64,000 nucleotides of DNA from Pelodera strongyloides (Eukaryota > Nematoda > Chromadorea > Rhabditida > Rhabditidae), in contig JAANDG010000461.1 in assembly GCA_036852015.1 (NCBI GenBank), forward strand, positions 54,381-118,380. Reading direction: 5' to 3'. The notes beneath the pieces are model-generated. The model saw only the letters and a list, made by a program, of their open reading frames with translations. It was not told where the DNA came from and searched no databases. Position numbers and translations under genes: made by a program. This document shows, one piece after another, positions 53,744-64,000 of the stretch (position 1 is its first letter; the number at the start of each line of letters is the position of its first letter).

Positions 53744-53916
53744 TTAAAGCGAACTACCGGCCGGTTTTTGAAACTCATCGTGGATAAGTGAATTCTTAGG
53801 TATTTATGTGCAAAATTGCTCGATTTTTCATTCTAATTTATGCTCCTTTGTATAAGATGCATACGAATGCTGCTGTACTCGATGTATTTCAAAAACCGGC
53901 CTGTATTTCGCTTTAA
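53744..53916. mobile_element. Hairpin MITE, type A, 35 bases after the SFT2 stop
   Basis: TTAAAGCGAACTACCGGCCG left; AACCGGCCTGTATTTCGCTTTAA right. No AATAAA lies between the stop codon and this element, so the transcript's 3' end probably lies in or beyond it. Confidence 0.85.
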
Positions 53917-53971
53917 TTATTGATTGCTTTCCAATGGCCATTCCAGTTTTGTTGAAACCGGAATCCTATTG

Positions 53972-54092
53972 TTAAAGAGATGGGGCACGTGGTTTGGAAA
54001 CGTATACGGGATAACTGCATTGCCATGTATAATATGTAGATTGGTGCCATTATATGCAGGCCTTTAGAAACCACGTGTCATATCGCTTTAAC
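53972..54092. mobile_element. Hairpin MITE, type C
   Basis: GTTAAAGAGATGGGGCACGTGG left; ACCACGTGTCATATCGCTTTAA right. Confidence 0.75.
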
Positions 54093-54689
54093 ATTTTTTC
54101 CGCTTTAACAAAACAAGAGAAAATTAATTTTGACGGTACGAGGGCATATAACATAGCATTCAAACACTCACTGTAGAACTCAGGATAAAAAATAATTGTA
54201 CTAATAACAGTGCCCTCTTGTGAGTTTGGGTGGCTTTCACAGTTGAATTTTGTTTAGTTTTGTTGCGTGGAATCCAGAATCAGAAGCGATTTAAATCTTT
54301 CCTTTAATTATGGGGTGTTTAGGTAGTTATATTGGCACGCTCATCAAAAGTACAATGAATTATTGTATTAGATCAATTTGTAAATGGGTTTCGTTGTTCC
54401 CCTTTCATAATAATATATATGTGATTGGTTTATTTTATTTGATCATTTTAGTTGCCATTTATGTCCTTTTTGTACGTAGAAATCTCACCCCCGTATTTAA
54501 TTAGTTGATCTTGGTCGTCTCGTTTTTTATGTGCTTTATAAGGTGATCATATTGATAGATCCACGAAAGTTCGTGATTGTTTGTCCTCATGGTTTTTTTA
54601 GTAATTGAAAGCATGGTAATGTGAGACTTTTTGCGAGACTAGCTTAGACCTTTTGTTACGGAATTAGTTACTCCTAAAAATTTCCAGTT

Positions 54690-54873
54690 CTTAAAGCGAA
54701 ATACCGGCCCGTTTTTGAAACACATCGTGGACAACTGAGTTCTTACATATTTATGCTAATTTACTCGAATTTAGCTCGATTTTTTATTCTAATTTATGTT
54801 CATTTGCATAAGCTGCGTACGAATGCTGGTGTACCCGATGCGTTTGAAAAAGCGGCCGGTATTTCGCTTTAAA
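54690..54873. mobile_element. Hairpin MITE, type A, well preserved
   Basis: CTTAAAGCGAAATACCGGCC left; AGCGGCCGGTATTTCGCTTTAA right. The arms pair almost throughout, including TCGAATTTAGCTCGATTTTT and ATTCTAATTTATG in the centre. Confidence 0.88.
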
Positions 54874-56512
54874 ACAAATAGGTCAAGAACGGTACTGAGT
54901 ACTGAACATATTTTTCGTGGATCTATTGATATTTGAGCTTTTCAGTTTTCGGCTCAACGAGGTGTGTATTATTTATTTATTTCGTGGGGTTTTCTATTGT
55001 GCATTACATTGGTTGTACGGTAGTAAGGTTTTTTCAACATTTCCATGGAAATTTCTATAGGGCTTTCCTTATATGTCTCGTATTTCGATTTAGCATTTCA
55101 AATCACTTGTAACGAGTTTTTAAGTCTTACTCAATTAGTTTTTTCTCTCTATAGAAGTGCCAGTGTGGTTTGAATCAAAGGGAAATTATTTTTATTTATT
55201 GTTTAGAAAGAACTTTAGTCTTTTTCCTGCAATAGTAGTTCGATGCCTTACACATTATCCGGTGTAGCAGCTTTCATCCATACATATTATTTATTAATTA
55301 TGACTGTGATATTTACTTGGTGTGCTTTTAAAGGGTCAGGCTCACGAAAAATAGAGGTGCTGAACTTTTCTCGCAATCAGTCTGCTCTTGTGGCTTTCGG
55401 GCTTGAGGATAAGCATTACAGCGGCATAACAGCCGGTTTTTGAAGCGTGTCTTGGATGCTGTACTTTCGTGTAGTGTATGTGAATGGCTGCGCGTTTTTT
55501 AGTCGTTTTACATTCATTTGCACAAAACATGGGAATGCAGTTGTCCAAAATGCGTTTAAAAAAACCGGTTGATATATCGCTTTATGTTAAAATGGTATGC
55601 GTGTGTAAACAAATTTTCGTGAGCCTGACCCTTCCTTTAATGTGACCTGTAACCTAATGTGTTTATGGTTTATCTTTAACAAGAAATAAAGTATTTATTT
55701 TGAATGCGAAATGCGAAACTTAGTGAGAGAGACGAAATTACAGTGTTCTACTTGTTCGCGAAGGCCCTGAACGGAGTACAAAGTTGATGGTGCGCGTTAA
55801 AAAACATCTTCCTACTTCTTGCCGCGAATCTCGCTCACTTTTCGCCATACTCTCGCTAGCTCACGGAGTACCGTTTCGCGAGAATCTGGCGATGTAGTCG
55901 CTCGTTTTCTGATCTTACACTGATTTTCGCAGAGCACTGATGACCCAACTGTAAAGAAGAATGGGTATGTGTTCATACGATTCATACAGGAATTTAGCGA
56001 AAGCGAGTTTTCCTGTTTCAGAAATTTATTGGATTATTGGATCAACGATGGCAGGACGTCCTCGTAATACAGGCTGGGTATGGTACTAGATATTTACAGT
56101 TGAAATGGTTGAAATCCCCCACCGGGCAGCGATCACATGGCATGGTAGTCCGAAAGTGTGTGTGTGCATGTTATTGCATTGTATTCGTTGTAGCTTTAAT
56201 CCCCTTCGGTCCATTATTACGATAGACGGGATCAGCGTCGGCGAGTACGCAATGCAACTTTGGACGATCGTAACCAGTTCGTACGGAAGCTGTAAACCGG
56301 TGTACTCAACAAGTTGGATTGAGTTGGTCATTGTATGTGAAGCAGATCAGTGGAGGTATATTTCAAAGAGAGGGACAATATATGAGCCAGCTAGAGTTGG
56401 ACAGAGCCGGTTTGAACTTTTTATACTTTTATGTGGGCTAGATAGCTAGGTTTCGGGCATTGGTGAAATTGAAAATGAAATTATGTGGTATGTTGTTGAG
56501 ATGGATATGGAA
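54874..56512. other. Intergenic; nested inverted-repeat elements, no gene
   Basis: Holds the nested element at 55324-55640. 55740-55930 carries a Ser/Arg-codon-like GC-rich stretch with CGCGAATCTCGCTCAC and CTCTCGCTAGCTCACG, not placed in a gene. The open frames at 56037-56449 lack splice support. Confidence 0.4.
55324..55640. mobile_element. Inverted-repeat element interrupted by a type B MITE
   Basis: Outer arms: TTTTAAAGGGTCAGGCTCAC GAAAAAT at the left, ATTTTCGTGAGCCTGACCCT TCCTTTAA at the right. A type B MITE (55416-55585; AGCGGCATAACAGCCGG ... ACCGGTTGATATATCGCTTTA) lies inside. Confidence 0.75.
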
Positions 56513-56919
56513 TCTTATTATATAAAGGAGAAGAGTTTACTTTTTTGTTTGTGTGAACATAACGAAATCCTGTCATAAAGAAAATTTTCTATTCACATCG
56601 AGGAGAACATACAAAATCTTTGCCGCTAGCGGGATTCGAACCCACAGCAGCACACAATCTCTCGATTCACAGTCCAACGCTCTACCTGTTGAGCTATGCT
56701 AGATTATATGTCAAGGATCTTATAGGATAGGAGGTATTATAGGAGAAGAGAAGTGCGATAGCAAATTTGCATGATTTGCAAAAACGCTGAAGTCCAGAAC
56801 CAAATTATACGTTTCCAAATAAACGTAAATGAAAGTTTTTTTTGAACAGTGTGTAACAATCGGCCGAAGGCCGATTCCTCCAGTCGGAGAAGAGCCCATA
56901 GGGCTCTTCGAACGGCTGG
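56513..56919 (+). mobile_element. Helitron-like non-autonomous element carrying a tRNA-like sequence, copy 2
   Basis: A|TCTTATTATATAAAGGAG at the 5' end, GAAGAGCCCATAGGGCTCTTC hairpin and GAACGGCTGG|T at the 3' end; CGGCCGAAGGCCG palindrome present. Same order and parts as 17357-17799, shorter by about 36 bases. Confidence 0.8.
56625..56703 (-). pseudogene. tRNA-like sequence inside the Helitron-like element, copy 2
   Basis: A-box TAGCTCAACAGGTAGAGCG, loop CTGTGAA, B-box GGGTTCGAATCCC. Differs from the 17.5 kb copy at a handful of positions, so the block travelled with the element. Acceptor stem weak. Confidence 0.6.
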
Positions 56920-58267
56920 TATTTGATACGTGAAATTGGCACAGGTACAGTGGTAAAAGGTAAGTACAGCGAAAAAGTGATGAGAGCAGGAATCTGAACG
57001 ATTCGAGTTGGCGCGCTTATGGCGCAGCTGTCGCACACAATCCCTGCGCGCTTACCGCGCGGCTTGCTTCTTTACGAAGACTCGGAATGTCCGGTATTCA
57101 CTAATCACGCTTGATGAGCCATCTTTACAAATTGACAGTTCACCGGAATAAGCATAACCTCTATGGGACAAGGTGTAAGCTTTCAGTACTGTATTAAAAC
57201 CCTTGGAGAAGTATGACACGTTTGAAGCTAAGAAGCGAAGTTGTCTATGAGTTTTTAAATCCCTTGGCTTAGACGCCGTCGTAGGCGATGGAAGTTAGGT
57301 ACTATTTATATGCTATGACTAGAATATCACATCTTGCATCAAATCTCAAATCTCAAATCCCATAACCATAACCGGAACCCAATCTGGTAATGTTTACCAA
57401 ATGTTTAAAAGGTCTGCTGCACAACAACGTGCCTAATTTGCATATATAGTTTTGCACGTGACTCACGCGGTCTTTATTCATGAAACTCTCGCGTACACTC
57501 ATCACACAATCGCCTTTGTTGGCTTTTGTTTTTGCCTGCTGGGCAAATTCGCCCGCTATAGACTATGTTCCTATTTGGCAGGGTGTCGCCCGTCGAAACT
57601 GACACGGTGGCGTCCATTCGGGCCCCCAAAGACAGAACCCTGGCGACAGGGAGCCAGGCTGTTTTGAAGAGGCAGCGTACTCTTGTCATACGGGCAACAG
57701 GTTACGGTAATTGAGGGAGACTCCCTGCCATTTATGAACTGTGGTGAATAGGACTTTTTAACGCGGGCGACAGCCTGCCATTGAGGGAAACTCCCTGTCA
57801 ATATAGGTGTTTGAGGGAAACTCCCTGTCAGGAAGGAACAGAGGATTGCCGTAGATTACTGTACTATATCCTCTGCGTCTCTGTATTTCCAATGCTGTCT
57901 CGGCTCTCGCGACAGATTATTCACATTTATATTCGGTGTTTCAGGCGAGATGAAGCTCTTTGGTCTAGACTCTCCATGTCCGACATAATCTCTGACGTAT
58001 TTCAATAAGTTTGCGGTAGGTCGTCTCTCTGTCATACACAGTCTCTAGCAGATGTCTATGTTACAGCGTCTCTATGTCATACACAGTCTCTAGTAGAAAT
58101 ACCGGTTTTGCCCTCCGGGCCTACTGTAGATATATATTGTGGTGATGGCCGCCTGGGAGCCATATCTTGTATTTGACATCGCAGCTGTACGAAACCACAT
58201 TTGCATTTCCTCCTATACTAATACAACCTTGCTGAGTTTTCGTGTCCTATATTGAAATCACTCTACA
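56920..58267. other. Intergenic, upstream of the DB-module gene
   Basis: Three copies of the small palindrome TTGAGGGAAACTCCCTGTCA (57711, 57781, 57811; the first is GAGACTCCCTGCCA) and a repeated TCATACACAGTCTCTAG motif (58034 and 58078). 57560-57680 is GC-rich. No gene seen. Confidence 0.5.
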
Positions 58268-61200
58268 ATGTTGGCTCAAATTGTGTTCTTGATGGTGATA
58301 TTGCCTGCTGCGACGGCGGTAAGTGTTTTTGTACTAAAGTATATTACACAAGCTGGAAATTAGATACTTACGTAATCATAAGTAAGTAAACACCTTTTTC
58401 ATAGTGTGACAATGACAATGAGCAAAAAATGTTTACGTCCTGTTTTGTAGTACGAACATATTCGAGGGTTTGAACAAAAAGATTTGAGACCAAATTTGTG
58501 AGACTGAAGCGTGGCACTGTAATCTTTATGTGTCGAATGATATGGATTCTCATCAGATGTTGTTAGGCAGCTAGCAATTTAATAATAAAAACGCTCGTTA
58601 TGCTTTTAGTGTGTTGCGTCTGGAATATGCGGCGGCGGCGGTCTGATGGGCATGGGAAGTCCGTGTTATTCCCCGATTCCGCCCGTTGCGCCCACATGTG
58701 CCGGCGGAATGGGCTGCGGACCAGGATACGGATGCGGAGCCTTTGGATGCTTTAGAATGTGAGTTTCATGAAACGTTAGATCTTTTGATGGTAGCCGCCG
58801 CCAGAGCGAGCCACAGGTGCGCCAGAAGCACGCGAACGCGGAAAAACTTAGTTAACGCTCCTGTTTTCGAGCAAATTTGTAATTTAATTCTTTTCCAACG
58901 AAGTTGTGCTTCACAAGGGTGAAAGGTGCGCTGCCCATGATCGGTCCAACAACATGTTGTCCTCGGTGTATCTTTTAAAGCGATATAACGGCTGGTTTTT
59001 GAACCGTATCATGGACAAATGCACTCCCATGTTGTATGCAAAGGAATATTATTTAAATTAAAAAAAAAACGCGCGGTATCGTGCAGTTATTTGCATACAA
59101 TGCATGGGAATACAGCGTATAACATATATACGTTTCAAAAACCCGTTGTTATTCCGCTTCAAACTGTTGAATGAAATTCAACGGTGACGACAAGCGACCT
59201 GCAGGAAACTTGCTTCACTGACCCACTGAATATTGTGTCTTTTTATCAGTTTCTCTTCCAAGTCTTGTAATTGCCTATTTGTAATCATGACAACAAATAG
59301 TTTTTCCTAAATTCCTGCCGTTCGCAACGATTATACAACCATTAAATCCCCACCGAAACTCTCACTGGTTATTGTGGGATAAGCTCGCTACTAAAATGGC
59401 GGATAATCCCGAAATCCGGCTGCCCGGGCATGCTTTCCCTTTAAAGCAACAAGCAAATAGAGCAGAAATCAAGGTTGCGCGATTTCATAGAAGGTTTGCG
59501 TTGGTTTGGCACAATTTTCTTAGTATTTAAAGCTGAAGGCTTGGTACTACTAACGACTTTAGCGAAGAGTTAGCGATCTTTAGGCTGCTAAAGAAAAACA
59601 CATTGTAAGGTCCAAGGAGTTATCTACTGCCCTATGATAGCTATGGTAAGAGCTAAAAAACAATATGAGACCAATCAAGAAAATTAAGCATCAACTATTA
59701 TGGTGCTCCGCCAAATGTGCATATATAATATATCTCGCACTACAGCATACAGCTGATTCATAATGATGCGACAGCGGTAAATTACGTATATCGAATATCT
59801 CTTAGGCGTCGAGTGCGTGCACTGTCTTCTGGAGCCACGTTTACGCCTGAAGGAGCTGTGAAGGTAAGTTTCATCATTTTTTCATCGTCTTGATGCTTCA
59901 TTATTTATACAAAAGAAGTAGGTGGATTTCGATTTCTACCATAAATACTGTATAGCACTTCCGTGCGTCACCTGCGTCTCTCGATGGAAGTGATATACCG
60001 TAGTTACTTACCATACATCACAAGATCACAAAAGGTGCATGTCTAGGAATGGGACACAAGTCTTGTTCCAATACGTTTCCCATATTTCTTTGTTATTAAT
60101 TTACATTCATATTTAGTCCGTGTCCTCGCAACGTAAGTACATCTCTTCTCTTCTCGGCGGACGATCTTTTGAGGAAGAAGTAGCCATTCCAGAACCACCT
60201 ACCGTAAGCACTGAGTTCTGTTTTATGCACACAGTTAAAGCGGTATGGTGCGTGGTCTGTGGAAGTACACTGAACACCTGGCATTCCCACGTATGTCATG
60301 TGCAGATTGTGTGCCGAGGATGCACAAAATGACACAAAAATTTGTATATTATACCTGCGAGGGGAATATGTGTCTGGCGGAATATCGAGCAAAGGTACGA
60401 CGGTGTTATTGCATAAGATGATGCAAGTCACTGTTCTTTATAAATTCTAATTTGCAGGACCCGAATGCCCTGTTCATGGCCTGTTGTGAACAGAGAAAAC
60501 TACCGGACGCCTGCCTGAGAAAATGCACATTCAATACTTTTACAAAGGAATCGGTGAGCAATGCTGAGCAATGCACGCGTAAATTTATACAGTGCTAACT
60601 TCGCGCTGTCGCCGGGCAAGTGCCGCGAAAGCTGCTAACTTCGCGCTGTTGCCGGGCAAGTGCCGCGAAAGCTGCTAACTTCTCGATGTCGCCGGGCAAG
60701 TGCCGCGAAAGCTGCTAACTTCTCGATGTCGCCGCGCAAGCTGCTAACTTCGCGCTATGGCCGCGCAAACAAAGCGGTCGCGACTACGTCTCCGCGTGCC
60801 TAGTCAAGTCAGTCGTCGTATGTTCTGGGAGCATCCTCTTTTGCTTGGAAATTGGAACATTCGAGGTTTAGGTAAAGAATAAAATAAAGATATTATAATT
60901 TCTCATAGTTTCTTATTTGAACTGAATATTTGTAGGTCTTATTGGACATGTTTCAGCTCACACGCATGTACTTCAAACAGGACGCGTGCCCACTATCCGC
61001 TTCAACCGAAATTCAATTCTGCGCCGCGCAGGTTAATTCATTATTTTGTTTAAAGCGGTATAACGGCCGGGTTTTGAAATGTATGTTGGACAACTGCATT
61101 CCAATCCCAATGTAGTTATGCTAAGGCTGAAAGTTGGGTCGAGATTTTTTATTCTAATCATACTCATTTCCATGTAAACGGGCATGGGAATGCAGTGTTT

Positions 61201-62372
61201 CTGTGTTTCTACATGTTTTTTTTTTCAAAAACCGGTTGTTATACCACTTTAGGATTAACTCTTCCTTCAAAATATTGAGCTAATTTACAGTGGTATTGGT
61301 TACTTCATAGATTGGTGTAGTTCGTGCGATCCTTAGTCGTACTGACCTGTTTCAAGGGCTGATTGTTTTTCTTTTACATACTTACCTGGATCATTGATAT
61401 TTGTTTAAATCGTAGTGCTAGTGTCTTAGTTTTGATTTCGTGAAATACAATTTAGTAATTTAATCACGAAATCAATAATCAATTAATTAATTAATCATCA
61501 AAAAAGTTACCTTCCAGGGACGTGATCATCGTTCGTGCTGCGCCAGAAACGGTGTTGGGAACACTATTGCTGGACCGAAGGTACTAGTCATTTTATTATT
61601 TTTGTTTTTGTTTATATTATTCTCACGTTCCCCAAAGTTTCTATCGCAACCCAGTTCTTGCGCAACGCAACGCTGTTGATGTAAGAAATATCTATTACAC
61701 AAAGAACTTCGCGCATGTGTAAAGAGAGAGAGAAGTTTGGGAAAGACAGAGAGAGATCTGGAGAGAGAGAGAGCTAAAGAGAGGGATAGAGAGAGAAAGA
61801 GACAGAGAGACAGAGAGAGAGGAGTAAGCAAATAGAGATACTGCCAGAGAAAACCAGTTTACCGATGAAAGGGAACAGCTTACATAGAAAAAATGGAGAA
61901 TAATTTCCTCTATTGTCTCACGCAAGAGCAAACGTAACGTGTTGACTGTTCATACGTTTATGATAACAGAAAGCATTCGCAGTTTGGGGAAACATCGAGT
62001 GCATTCTCAAAGTAAGCTGCGCTTAAGTTGTGCAAAAAATACAGAGCAACGCGCTGGCCAAAAAAAATAATTGGTATTGAAAAGTCGTGAACACGGTAAG
62101 ATATACCATAGTTTTCCCCTAGAAAAATTTTATGTGCACAATTACGGCACATGACGAGAACATAATACACAATCCACTAGGTGCCCGGCGTGTTTCACTA
62201 ACCACGTGTCACACCTCTTTAAACAATATATTTCGATTTTTAGTGCCTCACCTTCTGCGACCAGCGTCCCGGCAACGTGACTCTTCTCGACTTTTCCTAC
62301 ATCTCCTGTTATGATCGATTCGAAAACATGAAGAGTTGCTTCTGGTACGACGCAGTTAGCAGGTTCAACTAA
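58268..62372 (+). CDS. Secreted DB-module protein, 242 aa, 8 exons
   Basis: Exons: 58268-58318, 58610-58758, 59806-59863, 60117-60203, 60458-60553, 60936-61031, 61518-61580, 62244-62372; all in phase. A signal peptide (MLAQIVFLMVILPAATA) is followed by a Gly/Pro/Cys-rich segment (ICGGGGLMGMG, GGMGCGPGYGCGAFGC), a charged linker, then a DB module of about 110 residues: FMACCEQRKLPDACLRKC, FKQDACPLSA, IQFCAAQGRDHRSCCARNGV, KCLTFCDQRPGNVTLLDFSY, ISCYDRFENMKSCFWYD. Spacing of the Cys pairs and the CC...P..C...C start match the nematode DB module (Pfam DB). These are extracellular proteins of unclear function. Start fixed by the signal peptide. Introns hold MITEs and a 40-bp minisatellite. Telomere-like repeats start directly after the stop codon. 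Confidence 0.93.
58974..59162. mobile_element. Hairpin MITE, type B, in DB-module gene intron 2
   Basis: TTTTAAAGCGATATAACGGCTGG left; AAAAACCCGTTGTTATTCCGCTT right; TTTGCATACAATGCATGGGA in the right arm. Confidence 0.8.
60234..60320. mobile_element. Type C MITE left part
   Basis: CAGTTAAAGCGGTATGGTGCGTGG with CTGGCATTCCCACGTATG; right arm missing. In DB gene intron 4, starting 31 bases after the donor. Confidence 0.65.
60591..60765. repeat. 40-bp minisatellite in DB-module gene intron 5
   Basis: Units beginning GCTAACTTC at 60594, 60634, 60674 and 60714 (then a truncated unit at 60741) carry GCCGGGCAAGTGCCGCGAAA. GC-rich against an AT-rich intron. Confidence 0.9.
61049..61253. mobile_element. 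Hairpin MITE, type B, in DB-module gene intron 6
   Basis: TTTAAAGCGGTATAACGGCCGG left, starting 18 bases after the donor; AAAAACCGGTTGTTATACCACTTTA right. Confidence 0.8.
61725..61825. repeat. GA-rich microsatellite
   Basis: Imperfect GAGAGA runs in DB-module gene intron 7. Confidence 0.9.
62188..62224. mobile_element. Type C MITE right-end fragment
   Basis: GTGTTTCACTAACCACGTGT then CACACCTCTTTAAA; ends 20 bases from the last DB-gene exon. Confidence 0.6.
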
Positions 62373-62455
62373 GGCCTAGGCCCTAAGACTAAGCCTAGGC
62401 CCTAAGACTAAGGCCTAGGCCCTAAGACTAAGCCTAGGCCCTAAGCCTAAGGTGA
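62373..62455. repeat. Telomere-like degenerate repeat, GGCCTAGGCCCTAAGACTAA units
   Basis: About four units of roughly 19-20 bases; the CCTAAG/GCCTAA words are the complement of the telomeric TTAGGC. CTAGGCCCTAAG and GGCCTAGG give internal palindromes. Confidence 0.85.
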
Positions 62456-62845
62456 AAACAACAAGTGCATATGTATTACAGTACTCCTTACAGTATTTAT
62501 ATGTATGCATGTATTATCTAAATAGCGACACGACTCACGATGTGCATATAACCTACAGTAATACAGCACAGAAGCTCCATGTTTAAACTGCTAATTACGC
62601 CTCTGCCTTTCCTGAAACTTTCCCAGGCTTTAAAAACTATTTATTCCTAGTTTTTTTATTGGTGCTCATATCCGACGTTCTTTCTCCAATGTTTTCTGCA
62701 ACTTTCTAAATTTACTCAACGAGTTTCATTTTTTTTTATTTTACACTGTTTCAATCTCCAAAACCAAAGCATCTCATGCAATGATATACAAAACGCAATT
62801 TCTTTTCAATATAACCTACATTCACTGTCATAAACTCTCATTTTC

Positions 62846-63026
62846 TTAAAGCGAAATACTGGTCAGTTTTTGAAACACATCGAGTACACCAGCAGTCTTA
62901 TGCTGCTTATGCAAATTAACATAAATTAGAATAAAAAATCGAGCTAAATTCGAGCAAATTAGCATACGCAAGAATTCAGTTGTCCGTCCACGATGTGTTT
63001 CAAAAACCGACCGCTACTTCGCTTTA
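62846..63026. mobile_element. Hairpin MITE, type A
   Basis: TTAAAGCGAAATACTGGTCAG left; AAACCGACCGCTACTTCGCTTTAA right; centre ATGCAAATTAACATAAATTA. Confidence 0.85.
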
Positions 63027-63393
63027 ATTCAATTTGCTTCACGTTCAATGCTTATCAAGTCTTTCTCTAAACGTAATTTAATAAATACTTCTTTATCAAT
63101 CTTAATAACAACATCGACCACCACATAAAAGGTATCACAGATGAGCATCATTATCGTAATCAAATTTCAAATCACAATATTACTTAGAAATATCAACTAA
63201 AATAAAACCAATAATTCACATAACATGCCAATAAATTATAAGTTAAAACAAATAAATCTCTATAAAAAATTCCCTCATAAATATTGTACACACCCGAAAA
63301 CTTACATAATCTAATTTACAATGAAAAAGTGGTACTGCGAAAAAGTAAAACAGTGAAACTAGGATTCTCAAGCTGACATTATTAAACACAGAA

Positions 63394-63578
63394 TTTAAAA
63401 CGAGATAACAACCAGATTAGATTTTCAGTTTGAATATATGCTTGACAACAGTGTTTCCATACGTTTTTATACAAATGAATGTAATTCGATTAAAAAATCG
63501 CGCAGTCATTTGCATAGTCTACATGGGAATACAGAGTACAACACACGTTTCAAAAACCGGCTGTTATATCGCTTTAAA
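63394..63578. mobile_element. Hairpin MITE, type B, left end diverged
   Basis: TTTAAAACGAGATAACAACCAG left; AAAAACCGGCTGTTATATCGCTTTAAA right; GACAACAGTGTTTCCATACG and ACATGGGAATACAGAGTAC in the arms. Confidence 0.75.
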
Positions 63579-64000
63579 CTACCAAAATCTGCGATAAATC
63601 ATCAAATTCAAATGTCCGCTTACTGAACGAATCGTACGCACGCAGACCGGAGATATTCTGAAATAAGAACTTTCTTACGCCACAAAACGATACTACTTTT
63701 CACGAAACAAGAACAAGAAAGAAAGTTGAAAGATCCTCAGTTTCTCAGTTTCTCTACACTAGTCCCGTAAGTAATATTACGGATGCAAGAATCTACTGTA
63801 CGTTTAAAAATCTACTCTGAAAAGTCTGCAACATCACGGCGCGCCGTCACTGCCACTAATAATCCACGTAGACACGAAGAAGCACAGACCAATAAGACTA
63901 GAATTACAGGCCTGGATGGAGAAGTAGATAGAATAAAAGGGTAAAGAATGCAATTCGACGCAATACAAGAACAAATTACAGAGAGAGAGAGAGAGAGAGA
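63579..64000. other. Right edge; no gene seen, GA microsatellite begins
   Basis: AT-rich. The last 20 bases are a pure GA run that continues past the window. Confidence 0.6.

Noticed and set aside
54310..54504. 64-codon + frame with a hydrophobic segment
   Set aside because: AT-rich chance frame past the SFT2 gene; no splice sites, no family.

Overview
The window is genomic DNA of a rhabditid nematode, most likely Caenorhabditis or a close relative. The evidence is direct: short compact exons with TTTCAG-type acceptors, first exons placed just after an acceptor with no partner donor (as expected for spliced-leader trans-splicing), runs of the nematode telomere hexamer TTAGGC, and two nematode-restricted protein families (a serpentine receptor class x gene and a DB-module secreted protein). 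The DNA is AT-rich and repeat-rich. All genes are split, so each model below was assembled by joining exons in frame; in the complete models every junction keeps phase.

Layout, left to right. 0-9.4 kb: a partial acidic gene exon on the minus strand at 0.5-0.75 kb, then repeats, including a Helitron-like element and a 1.7 kb segment present twice in tandem, the first copy peppered with indels. 9.4-13.5 kb: a complete srx chemoreceptor gene (+, 8 exons, 333 aa). 14.2-17.9 kb: a convergent GH25-type (invertebrate 'lys') lysozyme gene (-, 7 exons, 263 aa) whose first intron holds a Helitron-like element carrying a tRNA-like sequence. 20.3-24.8 kb: a small gene (-, 3 exons, 63 aa) resembling the calmodulin regulator PEP-19/PCP4. 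24.8-28.6 kb: hairpin elements and a 161-bp tandem array. 28.6-30.3 kb: an unrecognised gene (-) whose promoter and first exon are tandemly duplicated. 32.6-53.7 kb: an SFT2-domain vesicle traffic gene (+, 7 exons, 234 aa, probable sftd-3 orthologue) with two introns of about 9 kb; a four-EF-hand calmodulin-like gene (-, 4 exons, 168 aa, probable cal-2 orthologue) lies inside one of them on the opposite strand. 53.7-58.2 kb: repeats, including a second tRNA-bearing Helitron-like element. 58.3-62.4 kb: a secreted DB-module protein gene (+, 8 exons, 242 aa). 62.4-64 kb: telomere-like degenerate repeats, hairpin elements and the start of a GA microsatellite.

The dominant non-genic feature is a set of related hairpin MITEs (about 35 copies or fragments) ending in TTTAAAGC/GCTTTAAA. 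Three arm types are seen: A (GCGAAATACCGGCCGG), B (GCGGTATAACAGCCGG) and C (GCGGTATGGCACGTGG). They sit in nearly every large intron and intergenic space, and two of them bracket the last exon of the SFT2 gene within 19 and 35 bp.

The genes do not form a pathway; they look like an ordinary autosomal neighbourhood. The only functional thread is that a calmodulin-like gene and a calmodulin-regulator-like gene lie about 14 kb apart. I found no coherent new multi-gene system. The most unusual items are the GC-AG intron inside the first EF-hand, the nested gene, the PEP-19-like protein, the tRNA-carrying Helitron-like family and the probable assembly artefact at 5-8.3 kb.
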